NCBI RefSeq assembly: GCF_003586285.1
Contig: NZ_QUBR01000001.1
Span: forward strand, 248,001-312,000
Direction of reading: 5' to 3'
Origin: Aeromicrobium endophyticum
Lineage (GTDB): Bacteria > Actinomycetota > Actinomycetes > Propionibacteriales > Nocardioidaceae
Length of the DNA stretch: 64,000 nt
The notes beneath the pieces are model-generated. The model was not told the origin of the DNA, ran no database searches, and was given only the letters and a program-made list of their open reading frames with translations. A program made the translations under genes and the position numbers. The first letter of the stretch is position 1; the number at the start of each line of letters is the position of its first letter. Below are positions 1-7,336 of this stretch, piece by piece.

Positions 1-248
1 GGCTCGACGGTGATGTCGCCGGCCCCCAGCGCGTGCAACGCGTCTCTCACCCGTTGCGCGTCGGACGAGCCCGCGTCGACGACGACCCGCACGGCGTCCT
101 CGGCGACGGCCGTGGCCGCCAGCTGCTCGGGCGACTGGCGTCCGCCGACGAACACGATCTCGTGGCCTTCGTCGCGCAGACGCCGGGCGATCGTCCGGGC
201 ACCGGTGTCGTCGCCCGCGGATCCCACCACGATGCGATCAGCCGCCAT
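1..248 (-). CDS. Cobalamin-binding-domain-like protein, 3' end outside the window
   Basis: The ATG is at 246-248 and the reading frame stays open for 82 codons to the window edge, so the C-terminus is missing. The translation resembles the small Rossmann-like B12 domain of methylmalonyl-CoA mutase, with features such as GARTIARRLRDEGHEIVF and SPEQLAATAVAEDA. In B12-binding members the first loop reads DxHxxG and its His ligates cobalt. Here that loop reads AGDDTG, so the base-on His is an Asp. The protein may keep the fold without binding cobalamin in the usual way. It diverges from the M23 peptidase gene; the 158-bp gap between them holds both 5' regions and no other gene. Confidence 0.7.
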   Translation of the reverse strand, partial: MAADRIVVGSAGDDTGARTIARRLRDEGHEIVFVGGRQSPEQLAATAVAEDAVRVVVDAGSSDAQRVRDALHALGAGDITVE

Positions 249-406
249 GGGCCGATCGTGCCACACGTGAGTGCTGTCACACGAAGCGGCGATCTGCCAC
301 GGGACCGACGTCCCGACCTCACCCAGAATTCGAATTCGGTTTCTCTGGAGGCCGATCCTCGGCTAGTCTCGTGAGGTCCTGTCGTCGCCTCTTGGAGGTC
401 ATCTGC

Positions 407-1192
407 GTGTCATCGTCTGCGCCTAAACGCCGACTCGACCATCGCTCGCAGACCCCTTCCCGGGCCGCGGGCAAGCGAGTCGCCCAGCGTCGTCGCAGCC
501 GTGCTCGCTCGCTGACCCCCACCCCGGCCATGGCCGGCGCGTTCGCGCTCATCCTCGCCGCCTTCGGGTCTGCGGTCGTCGGCAACGCCACCGATGCCAA
601 CTCGCTCAAGGCCGACCGTTACCAGACGGTCAACCAGACCTACACCCGCGCCGACGAGCCCAGCGCCGACGTCAGCCGCAGCTTCGATCGAGCCGCCTTC
701 AGCAAGCAGGCCACCGCGCAGGCGCAGCAGAAGATCGCCGCCAACGAGCAGCTCACGGCCGCCGTCGGCAAGGAAGCCAAGAAGATCGAGCTCAACAAGT
801 GGGTCCTCCCGGTCACCGGGTACCACCTGACCGCGCGGTTCGGCCAGCGCAGCGGGCTCTGGTCGACCGTCCACACGGGCCTCGACTTCGCCGGTCCGTC
901 CGGCTCGACGATCGTCTCGGTCGCGGCCGGCACCGTCGTCTCCACCGGCTACGAGGGTGCCTACGGCAACCGCACGATCATCCAGCTCAACGACGGCACC
1001 GAGATCTGGTACTGCCACCAGAGCCAGTTCGGCGTCAAGGTCGGCGAGCAGGTCACGCCGGGCCAGCCCATCGGCTTCACGGGGTCGACCGGCAACGTCA
1101 CCGGCCCCCACCTGCACCTTGAGGTGCACCCGGCCGGCGGCGCACCCGTCGACCCGTACGGCGAGCTCATCAAGCACGACGTCACCCCGTAA
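407..1192 (+). CDS. Membrane-anchored M23 peptidase (LytM-type endopeptidase)
   Basis: This is a 261-residue protein of the family that cuts peptide cross-links in peptidoglycan. A basic cytoplasmic head (residues 1-40) is followed by one hydrophobic segment (about 41-59), a spacer and a C-terminal LytM/M23 domain (about 130-250). The zinc and catalytic residues are visible: HTGLD (H156, D160), H204 in WYCHQS, and GPHLHLE (H235, H237). The GTG at 407 is chosen because TTGGAGG lies 8 nt upstream; an in-frame GTG at 371 lacks such a site. TAGTCT at 364-369 is a possible -10. All metal ligands are present, so it should be an active hydrolase and not a divisome activator of the EnvC type. Confidence 0.88.
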   Translation: MSSSAPKRRLDHRSQTPSRAAGKRVAQRRRSRARSLTPTPAMAGAFALILAAFGSAVVGNATDANSLKADRYQTVNQTYTRADEPSADVSRSFDRAAFSKQATAQAQQKIAANEQLTAAVGKEAKKIELNKWVLPVTGYHLTARFGQRSGLWSTVHTGLDFAGPSGSTIVSVAAGTVVSTGYEGAYGNRTIIQLNDGTEIWYCHQSQFGVKVGEQVTPGQPIGFTGSTGNVTGPHLHLEVHPAGGAPVDPYGELIKHDVTP

Positions 1193-1226
1193 CCCCCGGC
1201 GTCCTCGCCATCCGGCGGACGCACCC

Positions 1227-1285
1227 CGCGATGTGTGACGCTCTGCACTCGTTGATGCTGATCACCGGGGCGATCCGTCACATAT
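1227..1285. repeat. Palindromic intergenic repeat, copy 1
   Basis: ATGTGTGACG (1231-1240) pairs with CGTCACATAT (1276-1285) with one mismatch. The intervening bases share CTGC and GGGGC blocks with the copy at 2299-2359. It lies between two same-strand genes, so it could act as a terminator or be a small dispersed hairpin element. Confidence 0.6.
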
Positions 1286-1376
1286 CCCGATCCACAGGCG
1301 CCGACGGCGCCGCTCTTGTCCACAGCGCCCCCTGAGCGCATGGCGTCGAGGACACCGGGGCGAGCACGGTGCTTGC

Positions 1377-2309
1377 ATGAGTCGACCGCGTCCCGTCCCT
1401 GCCGAGCTGCGCTCTGCGGCTTTCACAGCCGATCGGGCTGCGGCCCTGGGCGTCACGCGGCGGATGTTGCAGGGCTCCTCGTACACGATGGTGCACCGCG
1501 GCGTCTATGCGTGGACGAACCTGCCGCGAACCCTGGCGGTGATGGTGGGTGCCGACCTGCTCGTCCTCCCCCCAGATGCGTGCGTGAGCCATGTGACCGC
1601 GCTGCACTGGTACGGCGTGACCGTCGGAGCGAGCCCGCTGCGCCACTACTCGACCAACACCACGTCGCAGACCCGCCTCAGCGGCGTGCAGCTGCACCGG
1701 CGCCGCGGTCGCCTGTCGTCACGGATCGTGCATGGCGTCCCTGTGCTCGGTCCCGATCGGACGCTCGTCGACTGCGCCACGCAGCTGAACCCGCACGACC
1801 TCGTCCGCGCAGGCGACTGGTTGGTGCGGCTCGGGCTGACGGACCCGGACGTGCTGCGGACGTACGCCCGCGAGAGGCACCTCGACGGGGTGGTGCTGGC
1901 ACGACGCACCACTCCCCTCGTGCGGTCGCGAGTTGACTCGGTCAAGGAGACCGATGTCCGGCTCGTGCTGGTGGCGAGCGGACTGCCCGAGCCCGAGGTC
2001 AACGGCACGATCATGGAGGGCCGGAGTCGCTTCCTCGCACGTGGCGACCTGGTCTACCACAAGCTGCGCATCGTCATCGAGTACGACGGCTGGCACCATG
2101 AGCGGTCGGCCGATCAACGCCGGCGCGACATCCTCCGTCGGGAGCGGCTCGAGGCGGCCGGGTGGCGAGTCATCATCGTCACGGCGGAGGACCTGCGGCA
2201 CGTCGCAAGCCTGGTCGGACGCATCTGGGACGCCATGGTCTCTGCGGGCTACCGGGGCCCCGCGCCACGACTCGATTCCGTCCGGCTCCGCACCCTCCGC
2301 GATGTGTGA
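1377..2309 (+). CDS. AbiEi-like / DUF559 endonuclease-fold protein
   Basis: The protein has 310 residues. The N-terminal two thirds resemble the AbiEi-like winged-helix proteins of actinomycetes (RMLQGSSYTMVHRGVYAW, SHVTALHWYG). The C-terminal part (about 205-275) is a DUF559 domain with the Vsr-like restriction-endonuclease fold, shown by GDLVY, IVIEYDGWHHE and GWRVIIVTAEDL. The acidic residues of GDLV and IEYDG would be the metal ligands. Members of this family are common single genes in actinobacterial chromosomes and most have no tested function. No antitoxin partner or methylase is adjacent. The stop codon lies inside the left arm of a palindromic repeat whose other copy precedes the gene. 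Confidence 0.72.
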   Translation: MSRPRPVPAELRSAAFTADRAAALGVTRRMLQGSSYTMVHRGVYAWTNLPRTLAVMVGADLLVLPPDACVSHVTALHWYGVTVGASPLRHYSTNTTSQTRLSGVQLHRRRGRLSSRIVHGVPVLGPDRTLVDCATQLNPHDLVRAGDWLVRLGLTDPDVLRTYARERHLDGVVLARRTTPLVRSRVDSVKETDVRLVLVASGLPEPEVNGTIMEGRSRFLARGDLVYHKLRIVIEYDGWHHERSADQRRRDILRRERLEAAGWRVIIVTAEDLRHVASLVGRIWDAMVSAGYRGPAPRLDSVRLRTLRDV

Positions 2310-2359
2310 CGTCCTGCCCCGGTCCCCGGCTCAGATCGGGGCAAGGCGTCACACATCGC
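2299..2359. repeat. Palindromic intergenic repeat, copy 2, at a convergent gene junction
   Basis: GCGATGTGTGACG (2299-2311) and CGTCACACATCGC (2347-2359) are perfect 13-bp arms. An inner stem TGCCCCG/CGGGGCA (2315-2321 and 2336-2343 region) is also present. The left arm includes the TGA of the DUF559 gene. The hairpin sits between two converging genes and could terminate both. Confidence 0.72.
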
Positions 2360-2377
2360 GGGGACGGGGAGGGGACG

Positions 2378-4756
2378 TCAGAGCTTCTCGACGGGGGCGT
2401 AGCGCAGCAGGAGGCGCTTGACGCCCTGGGAGCCGAAGTCGACGGACGCGACGGACTTCTCGGCCTGGCCCTCGACCGACACGACGGTGCCCATGCCGAA
2501 GCTGTCGTGCACGACCCGGTCGCCGGCCTCGAGCGAGACGACGGCGCGATCGGCCTTCTTCGAGCGCGCCGCGACGTTGGACGAGCGGAACGAGGACTGC
2601 GCCGTGGCCGACGGCTGGCTGGGCGTCCACTGCGTGGGGGGCGAGGCCAGACGGCGCCAGTCGACGAGCGACTCCGGCAGCTCGTCGAGAAAGCGCGACG
2701 CCGGGTTGTAGGCCGGCGCGCCCCAGGCCGCGCGCGTGGTGGCGCGCGTGACGTAGAGACGCTTCTCGGCACGGGTGATGCCCACGTAGGCGAGCCGGCG
2801 CTCCTCCTCGAGCTCCTTGACGTCGGCCATCGACCGCATGTGCGGGAAGACGCCGTCCTCGAGGCCGGTGAGGAACACGACGGGGAACTCCAGGCCCTTG
2901 GCGGTGTGCAGCGTCATCAGCGTGACGACACCGTCGCCGTCGTCGGGGATCTGGTCGGCATCGGCGACCAGGGCCACCTGCTCGAGGAACGCGGCGAGCG
3001 ACCCGGCACCCAGCGCCGGCTCGTCGGGGATGGCCGCGACGGCCTCGGACGGTGCCTCGTCGTCGGCGTCGTCGCCCTCGTCGTCGACGGTGCTGGCTCC
3101 GACCACGAACTCGCGAGCCACCGCCACGAGCTCGGCGAGGTTCTCGACCCGGGTCTCGTCCTGCGGATCGGTGCTCTGCTCGAGCGCCGCCAGGTAGCCG
3201 CTGCGGGTCAGCGCCGCCTCGAGCACGGCATCGGCCGCCGCCCCCGTGTCGGCCATCGCCATGAGGTCGGACATCACGGTCGTGAAGGCCTGGATGGCGT
3301 TGAGCGACCGCGTGGCCAGGTCGTTCGCCTCGTTGGCGCGCATGAGCGCGTCCCAGAAGCTGAGGTCGTGCAGCGCGGCGAGACGCTGGATCGAGGCCTC
3401 CGCGCGCTCGCCGATGCCCCGCTTGGGCTCGTTGATGATGCGCCGCAGCGAGACGGTGTCGCGCGGGTTGACCAGCACCCGGGCGTACGCGAGGGCGTCC
3501 TTGATCTCCTTGCGCTCGTAGAAGCGCACGCCCCCGACCACCTTGTAGGGCAGCCCGACGCGGATGAAGACCTCTTCAAAGATGCGGCTCTGCGCGTTGG
3601 TGCGGTAGAAGATCGCGACGTCCTTCGACGCGATGTCGCCGCCGTCGACGAGCCGGTCGATCTCGTCGGCGATGAACTGTGCCTCGTCGCGCTCGTCGTC
3701 GCCGACGTAGCCGACGATCTTCTCGCCATCGCCCTCGGCCGACCACAGCTGCTTGTCCTTGCGGCCCTCGTTGCGGCTGATGACGGCGTTGGCCGCCGAC
3801 AGGATCGTCTGGGTCGAGCGGTAGTTCTGCTCGAGCAGGATCGTCGCGGCGTTCGGGAAGTCGTCCTCGAACTCGAGGATGTTGCGGATGTTGGCGCCGC
3901 GGAAGGCGTAGATCGACTGGTCGGAGTCGCCGACCACCAGCAGGTCGGAGTCGGCGTCGGTGAGCTCCTTGATGAGCTGGTACTGCGCGTGGTTGGTGTC
4001 TTGGTACTCGTCGACCAGGATGTGACGGAACCGGCGGCGGTAGGTCTCGCGCACGTCGGGCCAGCCCTGCAGCAGGTGGACGGTGTTCATGATGAGGTCG
4101 TCGAAGTCCATCGCGTTGGCGGCCTGCAGGCGCGCCTGGTACGTCGTGTAGATCTCGGCGTAGATCTGCTCGGTGGGGTTCTCGGCCTTGCTGCCGGCGG
4201 ACTCGTGGTCGACCAGCTCGTTCTTGAGGTTGGAGATCCAGTTGAGGACGGCCCGCGGGTTGATCTTCTTGGGATCGAGGTCCATGTCGCGGCAGATCAG
4301 CGTCATGAGCCGGCGCTGGTCGGCGGAGTCGTAGATCGTGAACGACGACGTGAAGCCGAACCTCGTCGCCTCGCGACGCAGGATGCGCACGCAGGCCGAG
4401 TGGAAGGTCGAGACCCACATCATGCGGGCCCGGGGACCGACCAGGTCGGCCACGCGCTCGCGCATCTCGGCGGCGGCCTTGTTGGTGAAGGTGATGGCCA
4501 GGATTGACCCGGGGTGCGCGCCGCGCGCGGCGATGAGCCAGGCGATGCGCCGCGTGAGGACGCGGGTCTTGCCCGAGCCGGCGCCCGCGACGACCAGCAG
4601 AGGGCCGCCCGGGTGGGAGACGGCGGCCTGCTGGGCCTCGTTGAGGCCGTCGAGCAGGCTGTCGGACCGCGGACGTCGGCGGTCGGCGGCGCCCGGGACG
4701 GCAGCGTCTCCGGCGGTCGGGGAGCCCATCTGGGGCACGGGGAACGGCAGGGTCAT
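2378..4756 (-). CDS. pcrA: UvrD/PcrA-type superfamily 1 DNA helicase
   Basis: This 792-residue protein is an ATP-dependent 3'-5' DNA helicase for repair and for clearing recombinase or replication obstacles. Visible motifs are Walker A GAGSGKT (58-64), the DEYQDTN Walker B region, GDSDQSIYAFRGA (motif III), QNYRST (motif IV), TLHTAKGLEFP and YVGITRAEK. A C-terminal Tudor-like tail (GDRVVHDSFGMGTVV) is typical of PcrA. Length and motif order fit full-length PcrA. The ATG at 4754-4756 has TAGGCT 10 nt upstream on its strand. It converges with the DUF559 gene and diverges from the GNAT gene. Confidence 0.95.
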   Translation of the reverse strand: MTLPFPVPQMGSPTAGDAAVPGAADRRRPRSDSLLDGLNEAQQAAVSHPGGPLLVVAGAGSGKTRVLTRRIAWLIAARGAHPGSILAITFTNKAAAEMRERVADLVGPRARMMWVSTFHSACVRILRREATRFGFTSSFTIYDSADQRRLMTLICRDMDLDPKKINPRAVLNWISNLKNELVDHESAGSKAENPTEQIYAEIYTTYQARLQAANAMDFDDLIMNTVHLLQGWPDVRETYRRRFRHILVDEYQDTNHAQYQLIKELTDADSDLLVVGDSDQSIYAFRGANIRNILEFEDDFPNAATILLEQNYRSTQTILSAANAVISRNEGRKDKQLWSAEGDGEKIVGYVGDDERDEAQFIADEIDRLVDGGDIASKDVAIFYRTNAQSRIFEEVFIRVGLPYKVVGGVRFYERKEIKDALAYARVLVNPRDTVSLRRIINEPKRGIGERAEASIQRLAALHDLSFWDALMRANEANDLATRSLNAIQAFTTVMSDLMAMADTGAAADAVLEAALTRSGYLAALEQSTDPQDETRVENLAELVAVAREFVVGASTVDDEGDDADDEAPSEAVAAIPDEPALGAGSLAAFLEQVALVADADQIPDDGDGVVTLMTLHTAKGLEFPVVFLTGLEDGVFPHMRSMADVKELEEERRLAYVGITRAEKRLYVTRATTRAAWGAPAYNPASRFLDELPESLVDWRRLASPPTQWTPSQPSATAQSSFRSSNVAARSKKADRAVVSLEAGDRVVHDSFGMGTVVSVEGQAEKSVASVDFGSQGVKRLLLRYAPVEKL

Positions 4757-4766
4757 CGTGTCGTCC

Positions 4767-4772
4767 AGCCTA
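4767..4772 (-). promoter_or_regulatory. Candidate -10 hexamer of pcrA
   Basis: TAGGCT on the minus strand lies 10 nt before the pcrA ATG, implying a 5' leader of only a few bases. Confidence 0.5.
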
Positions 4773-4813
4773 GTCGCCGTGACGGACAGCGTCCTCGTCG
4801 GTTCGCCCGGACG

Positions 4814-4819
4814 TAGACT
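4814..4819 (+). promoter_or_regulatory. Candidate -10 hexamer of the GNAT-GntR pair
   Basis: TAGACT lies 8 nt before the ATG at 4828, and no Shine-Dalgarno sequence fits between them. Confidence 0.5.
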
Positions 4820-4827
4820 CCCCTGCC

Positions 4828-5265
4828 ATGGAGCCCGTCGTCAGCATCCGGACGGCCCACGAGGCCGACCTCGACGCGTTGACCGACGTGTGGGAGCGGG
4901 CGGCCAGGTCGTCGCACGGGTTCATGGACGCCGACGACTTCGCCGAGCTGCGGCCGTTCATGCGTGACGCGTACCTGCCCTCGATGCTCGTGCGCCTGGC
5001 GGAGACCGACGGTGAGGCGGTCGCGTTCGTCGGCTCGCACGGGGTGCACGTCGAGCTGCTCTACGTCGACCCGGCGATGCACGGCCGAGGACTCGGCACC
5101 CGGCTGCTCGCCGAGGTCGGACCGGCCGGGGCCCGCAGCGTCGAGGTCTACGCCGACAACACGGTGGGCGTCGGCTTCTACCGGTCGCAGGGCTTCGTCG
5201 AGGTGCTGCGCCGCGAGACCGACGCCGCCGGGCGTCCCTACCCGATGGTGGTGCTGCAGCGATGA
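4828..5265 (+). CDS. GNAT family N-acetyltransferase
   Basis: This 145-residue single-domain GNAT protein should transfer acetyl from acetyl-CoA to an amine. The acetyl-CoA loop reads HGRGLGTRLL (motif A), preceded by the beta-strand VELLYVDP. The late NTVGVGFYRSQGF segment is the usual GNAT motif B. It looks most like the small YjaB-type acetyltransferases, but its substrate cannot be told from sequence. It shares ATGA with the next gene, so it is cotranscribed with a GntR regulator. Confidence 0.85.
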   Translation: MEPVVSIRTAHEADLDALTDVWERAARSSHGFMDADDFAELRPFMRDAYLPSMLVRLAETDGEAVAFVGSHGVHVELLYVDPAMHGRGLGTRLLAEVGPAGARSVEVYADNTVGVGFYRSQGFVEVLRRETDAAGRPYPMVVLQR

Positions 5266-5612
5266 GGCTCGAGATCGACGCCCTCAGCGGCGAGCCGCCG
5301 TTCGAGCAGGTACGACGACAGGTCGCCGAGGGAGCCGCCTCCGGGGCGTTCCCGGCCGGGCACAAGCTGCCGACCGTCCGGGCCCTCGCCGAGGCGCTCG
5401 ACCTGGCGACCAACACCGTCGCCAAGGCCTACCGGGCCCTCGAGATCGACGGGGTCATCGAGACACGGGGCCGTGCAGGGACGTTCGTCGCGTCGCGCAC
5501 GACGCCCGACGGCACCACCGACGCAGCCGCTCAGGCCTTCGTGCTCGCGGCACGTCGCCAGGGGCTGTCGAAGGACGAGGCGGTCCGGCTGCTCGAGAGG
5601 CACTGGGCCTGA
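5262..5612 (+). CDS. GntR family regulator, short YtrA-type
   Basis: The 116 residues hold a GntR winged helix-turn-helix (about 10-75): PPFEQVRRQVAEGA, LPTVRALAEALDLATNTVAKAYRALE and GVIETRGRAGTFV. Only a short helical tail (QGLSKDEAVRLLERHW) follows. The lack of a large effector domain is the mark of the YtrA subfamily, which often represses neighbouring transporter genes. The start overlaps the stop of the GNAT gene by 4 nt. Ligand and targets are unknown. Confidence 0.86.
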   Translation: MRLEIDALSGEPPFEQVRRQVAEGAASGAFPAGHKLPTVRALAEALDLATNTVAKAYRALEIDGVIETRGRAGTFVASRTTPDGTTDAAAQAFVLAARRQGLSKDEAVRLLERHWA

Positions 5613-5657
5613 CGGCGTCCGCGCAGGACGACCGGCCGACGGGTTGGGCGGACGGAC

Positions 5658-5663
5658 TAGCGT
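5658..5663 (+). promoter_or_regulatory. Candidate -10 hexamer of the 56-residue membrane protein
   Basis: TAGCGT is followed by 6 nt and then GTG at 5670, so transcription would begin at the start codon itself. Confidence 0.5.
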
Positions 5664-5669
5664 GGCGCT

Positions 5670-5840
5670 GTGCCCTTCGAGATCGTCCTCCTGCTGCTGC
5701 TCATCGCCGGCGTCGCCCTCATCGGCCTGGCCGTCAGCGGCTACGGCAGCCCCGACCGCTCGCACGAGAAGCCCCCGCGCATGCCGGGGCACGACGTGCA
5801 GGAGCAGCTCGCCCGGCGCAAGGACCCCGACCAGCCCTAG
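5670..5840 (+). CDS. Small single-pass membrane protein
   Basis: This short gene of 56 residues starts with GTG and ends with TAG at 5838-5840. An N-terminal hydrophobic helix (IVLLLLIAGVALIGLAV, about residues 5-22) is followed by a polar tail rich in Pro, Arg and Asp (KPPRMPGHDVQEQLARRKDP). Support comes from the -10 at exactly leaderless distance and from the clean hydrophobic-then-polar layout. I recognise no family. It ends 2 bp before the convergent stop of zwf. Confidence 0.6.
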   Translation: MPFEIVLLLLLIAGVALIGLAVSGYGSPDRSHEKPPRMPGHDVQEQLARRKDPDQP

Positions 5841-5842
5841 CG

Positions 5843-7279
5843 CTACTCGGCGTTCGTGTTGGGCTTGCGCCAGCTGCGCTCGAACGGCAGCCGCCACGCC
5901 TTGGGCGCGATCAGCTGGTGGATGGCGTTGGGTCCCCACGTGCCCGGCGAGTACGGCCGCACGGGCGGTGTGTCGCCCAGCAGCGGCTCGGAGATCTCCC
6001 ACAGCCGCTCGATGCCCTCGGCGGTGGTGAACAGGGTGCGCTCGCCGCGCATGGCGTCGTAGATCAGCCGCTCGTACGCCTCGAGCACCTCACCGGCGCG
6101 CTCGGTCTCCTGCATCGCGAACTGCATGCTCAGCTTGTCGAGCCGCATGCCCGGGCCCGGGCGCTTGCCGTAGAACGACAGCGACATGCGCGAGGCGTCC
6201 GCCAGGTCGAACGTCAGGTGGTCGGGGCCGGCCAGGCCGACGCCCGAGCCGGTCGGGAACATGCTCTTGGGCGGCTCGCGGAACGCGATCGAGATGATGC
6301 GGGCGCCCTCGGCCATCCGCTTGCCGGTGCGCAGGTAGAACGGGACGCCGGCCCAGCGCCAGTTGTCGATCTCGGCCTTGAGGGCGACGAAGGTGTCGGT
6401 CTCTGAGTCGGCCGCGACACCCTTCTCGTCGCGGTAGCCCTGGTACTGGCCGCGCACGACGAACTTCGGGTCGAGCGGCAGCATCGAGCGGAAGACCTTG
6501 TTCTTCTCCTCCGAGATCGAGTCGGAGTCGAGCGACGTCGGCGGCTCCATCGCCATGAACGCCAGCACCTGGAACAGGTGGGTGACGACCATGTCCTTGA
6601 ACGCGCCCGTGCCCTCGTAGAAGCCGGAGCGACCATCGAGCGACAGCGTCTCGGGGACGTCGATCTGCACGTGGTCGATGAAGTTGCGGTTCCAGATCGG
6701 CTCGAAGAGGCCGTTGGCGAAGCGGAAGGCCAGGATGTTGAGCGCCGCCTCCTTGCCGAGGAAGTGGTCGATGCGGAAGATCTGCTGCTCGTCGAAGACC
6801 TGGTGGATCTCGGCGTTCAGCGACTTCGCGCTGGCCAGGTCGGTGCCGAAGGGCTTCTCCATGATGATGCGCGAGCGCTCGACCAGCCCGGCCTGGTCGA
6901 GCGTGTGGATGACGTCGAGCGCGGCCTTCGGCGGGACGCTGAGGTAGTGCAGCCGGCGTGGCTCGCCGCCCAGCTCCTGCTCGAGCGCGGCAGCGGCCGA
7001 GGCCAGCGCCTCGGGACCGGCCGCGACGTTGACGTACGACAGCTTGGGCGCGAACGCGGCCCACTGCTCGTCGTCGACCGTGCGGGTGTTGAACTCGCGA
7101 TAGGCCTTCTCGGCGAAGTCGCGGAACGACTCGTCGTCGAAGTCGTCGAGCGAGACCCCGATGATGCGCGAGTCGGGCACGAGACCCGACTGCAGCAGGT
7201 GCATGATGCCGGGCAGCAGCTTGCGCCGGGCGAGATCGCCGGTGGCGCCGAACAGCACGATCAGGTGAGGCTCGTTCAT
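5843..7279 (-). CDS. zwf: Glucose-6-phosphate dehydrogenase, first copy
   Basis: The 478-residue enzyme oxidises glucose 6-phosphate to 6-phosphogluconolactone, making NADPH at the entry of the pentose phosphate pathway. The coenzyme loop is [13 protein letters not shown] (residues 9-21). The active-site segment [13 protein letters not shown] carries the catalytic His and Lys. EKPFGTD and the C-terminal substrate region are intact, and the length is normal. It is monocistronic and faces the small membrane gene. A second, divergent zwf lies at 25837-27288. Confidence 0.93.
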   Translation of the reverse strand: MNEPHLIVLFGATGDLARRKLLPGIMHLLQSGLVPDSRIIGVSLDDFDDESFRDFAEKAYREFNTRTVDDEQWAAFAPKLSYVNVAAGPEALASAAAALEQELGGEPRRLHYLSVPPKAALDVIHTLDQAGLVERSRIIMEKPFGTDLASAKSLNAEIHQVFDEQQIFRIDHFLGKEAALNILAFRFANGLFEPIWNRNFIDHVQIDVPETLSLDGRSGFYEGTGAFKDMVVTHLFQVLAFMAMEPPTSLDSDSISEEKNKVFRSMLPLDPKFVVRGQYQGYRDEKGVAADSETDTFVALKAEIDNWRWAGVPFYLRTGKRMAEGARIISIAFREPPKSMFPTGSGVGLAGPDHLTFDLADASRMSLSFYGKRPGPGMRLDKLSMQFAMQETERAGEVLEAYERLIYDAMRGERTLFTTAEGIERLWEISEPLLGDTPPVRPYSPGTWGPNAIHQLIAPKAWRLPFERSWRKPNTNAE

Positions 7280-7285
7280 GGCATC

Positions 7286-7291
7286 AGGCTA
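7286..7291 (-). promoter_or_regulatory. Candidate -10 hexamer of zwf (first copy)
   Basis: TAGCCT lies 6 nt before the ATG at 7279 on the minus strand. Confidence 0.55.
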
Positions 7292-7336
7292 GACCCGGGA
7301 GGTTGCGCGGGGGTGAACTCCGGGCACGGCCGGCCC

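Noticed and set aside
249-406. Possible ydaO/c-di-AMP riboswitch before the M23 peptidase
   Set aside because: The leader is only about 30-150 nt and I could not match the conserved blocks of that riboswitch; a simple promoter plus Shine-Dalgarno sequence explains it.
1377-2309. Toxin-antitoxin pair built on the AbiEi-like N-terminus
   Set aside because: No AbiEii-like nucleotidyltransferase gene lies on either side, and the C-terminal half is a DUF559 domain, the usual solitary form.
2162-4507. Long open frame of 781 codons on the plus strand opposite pcrA
   Set aside because: It is the GC-rich antisense shadow of pcrA: composition is Val/Arg/Asp/Gly repeats with no domain, while the minus strand carries all helicase motifs.
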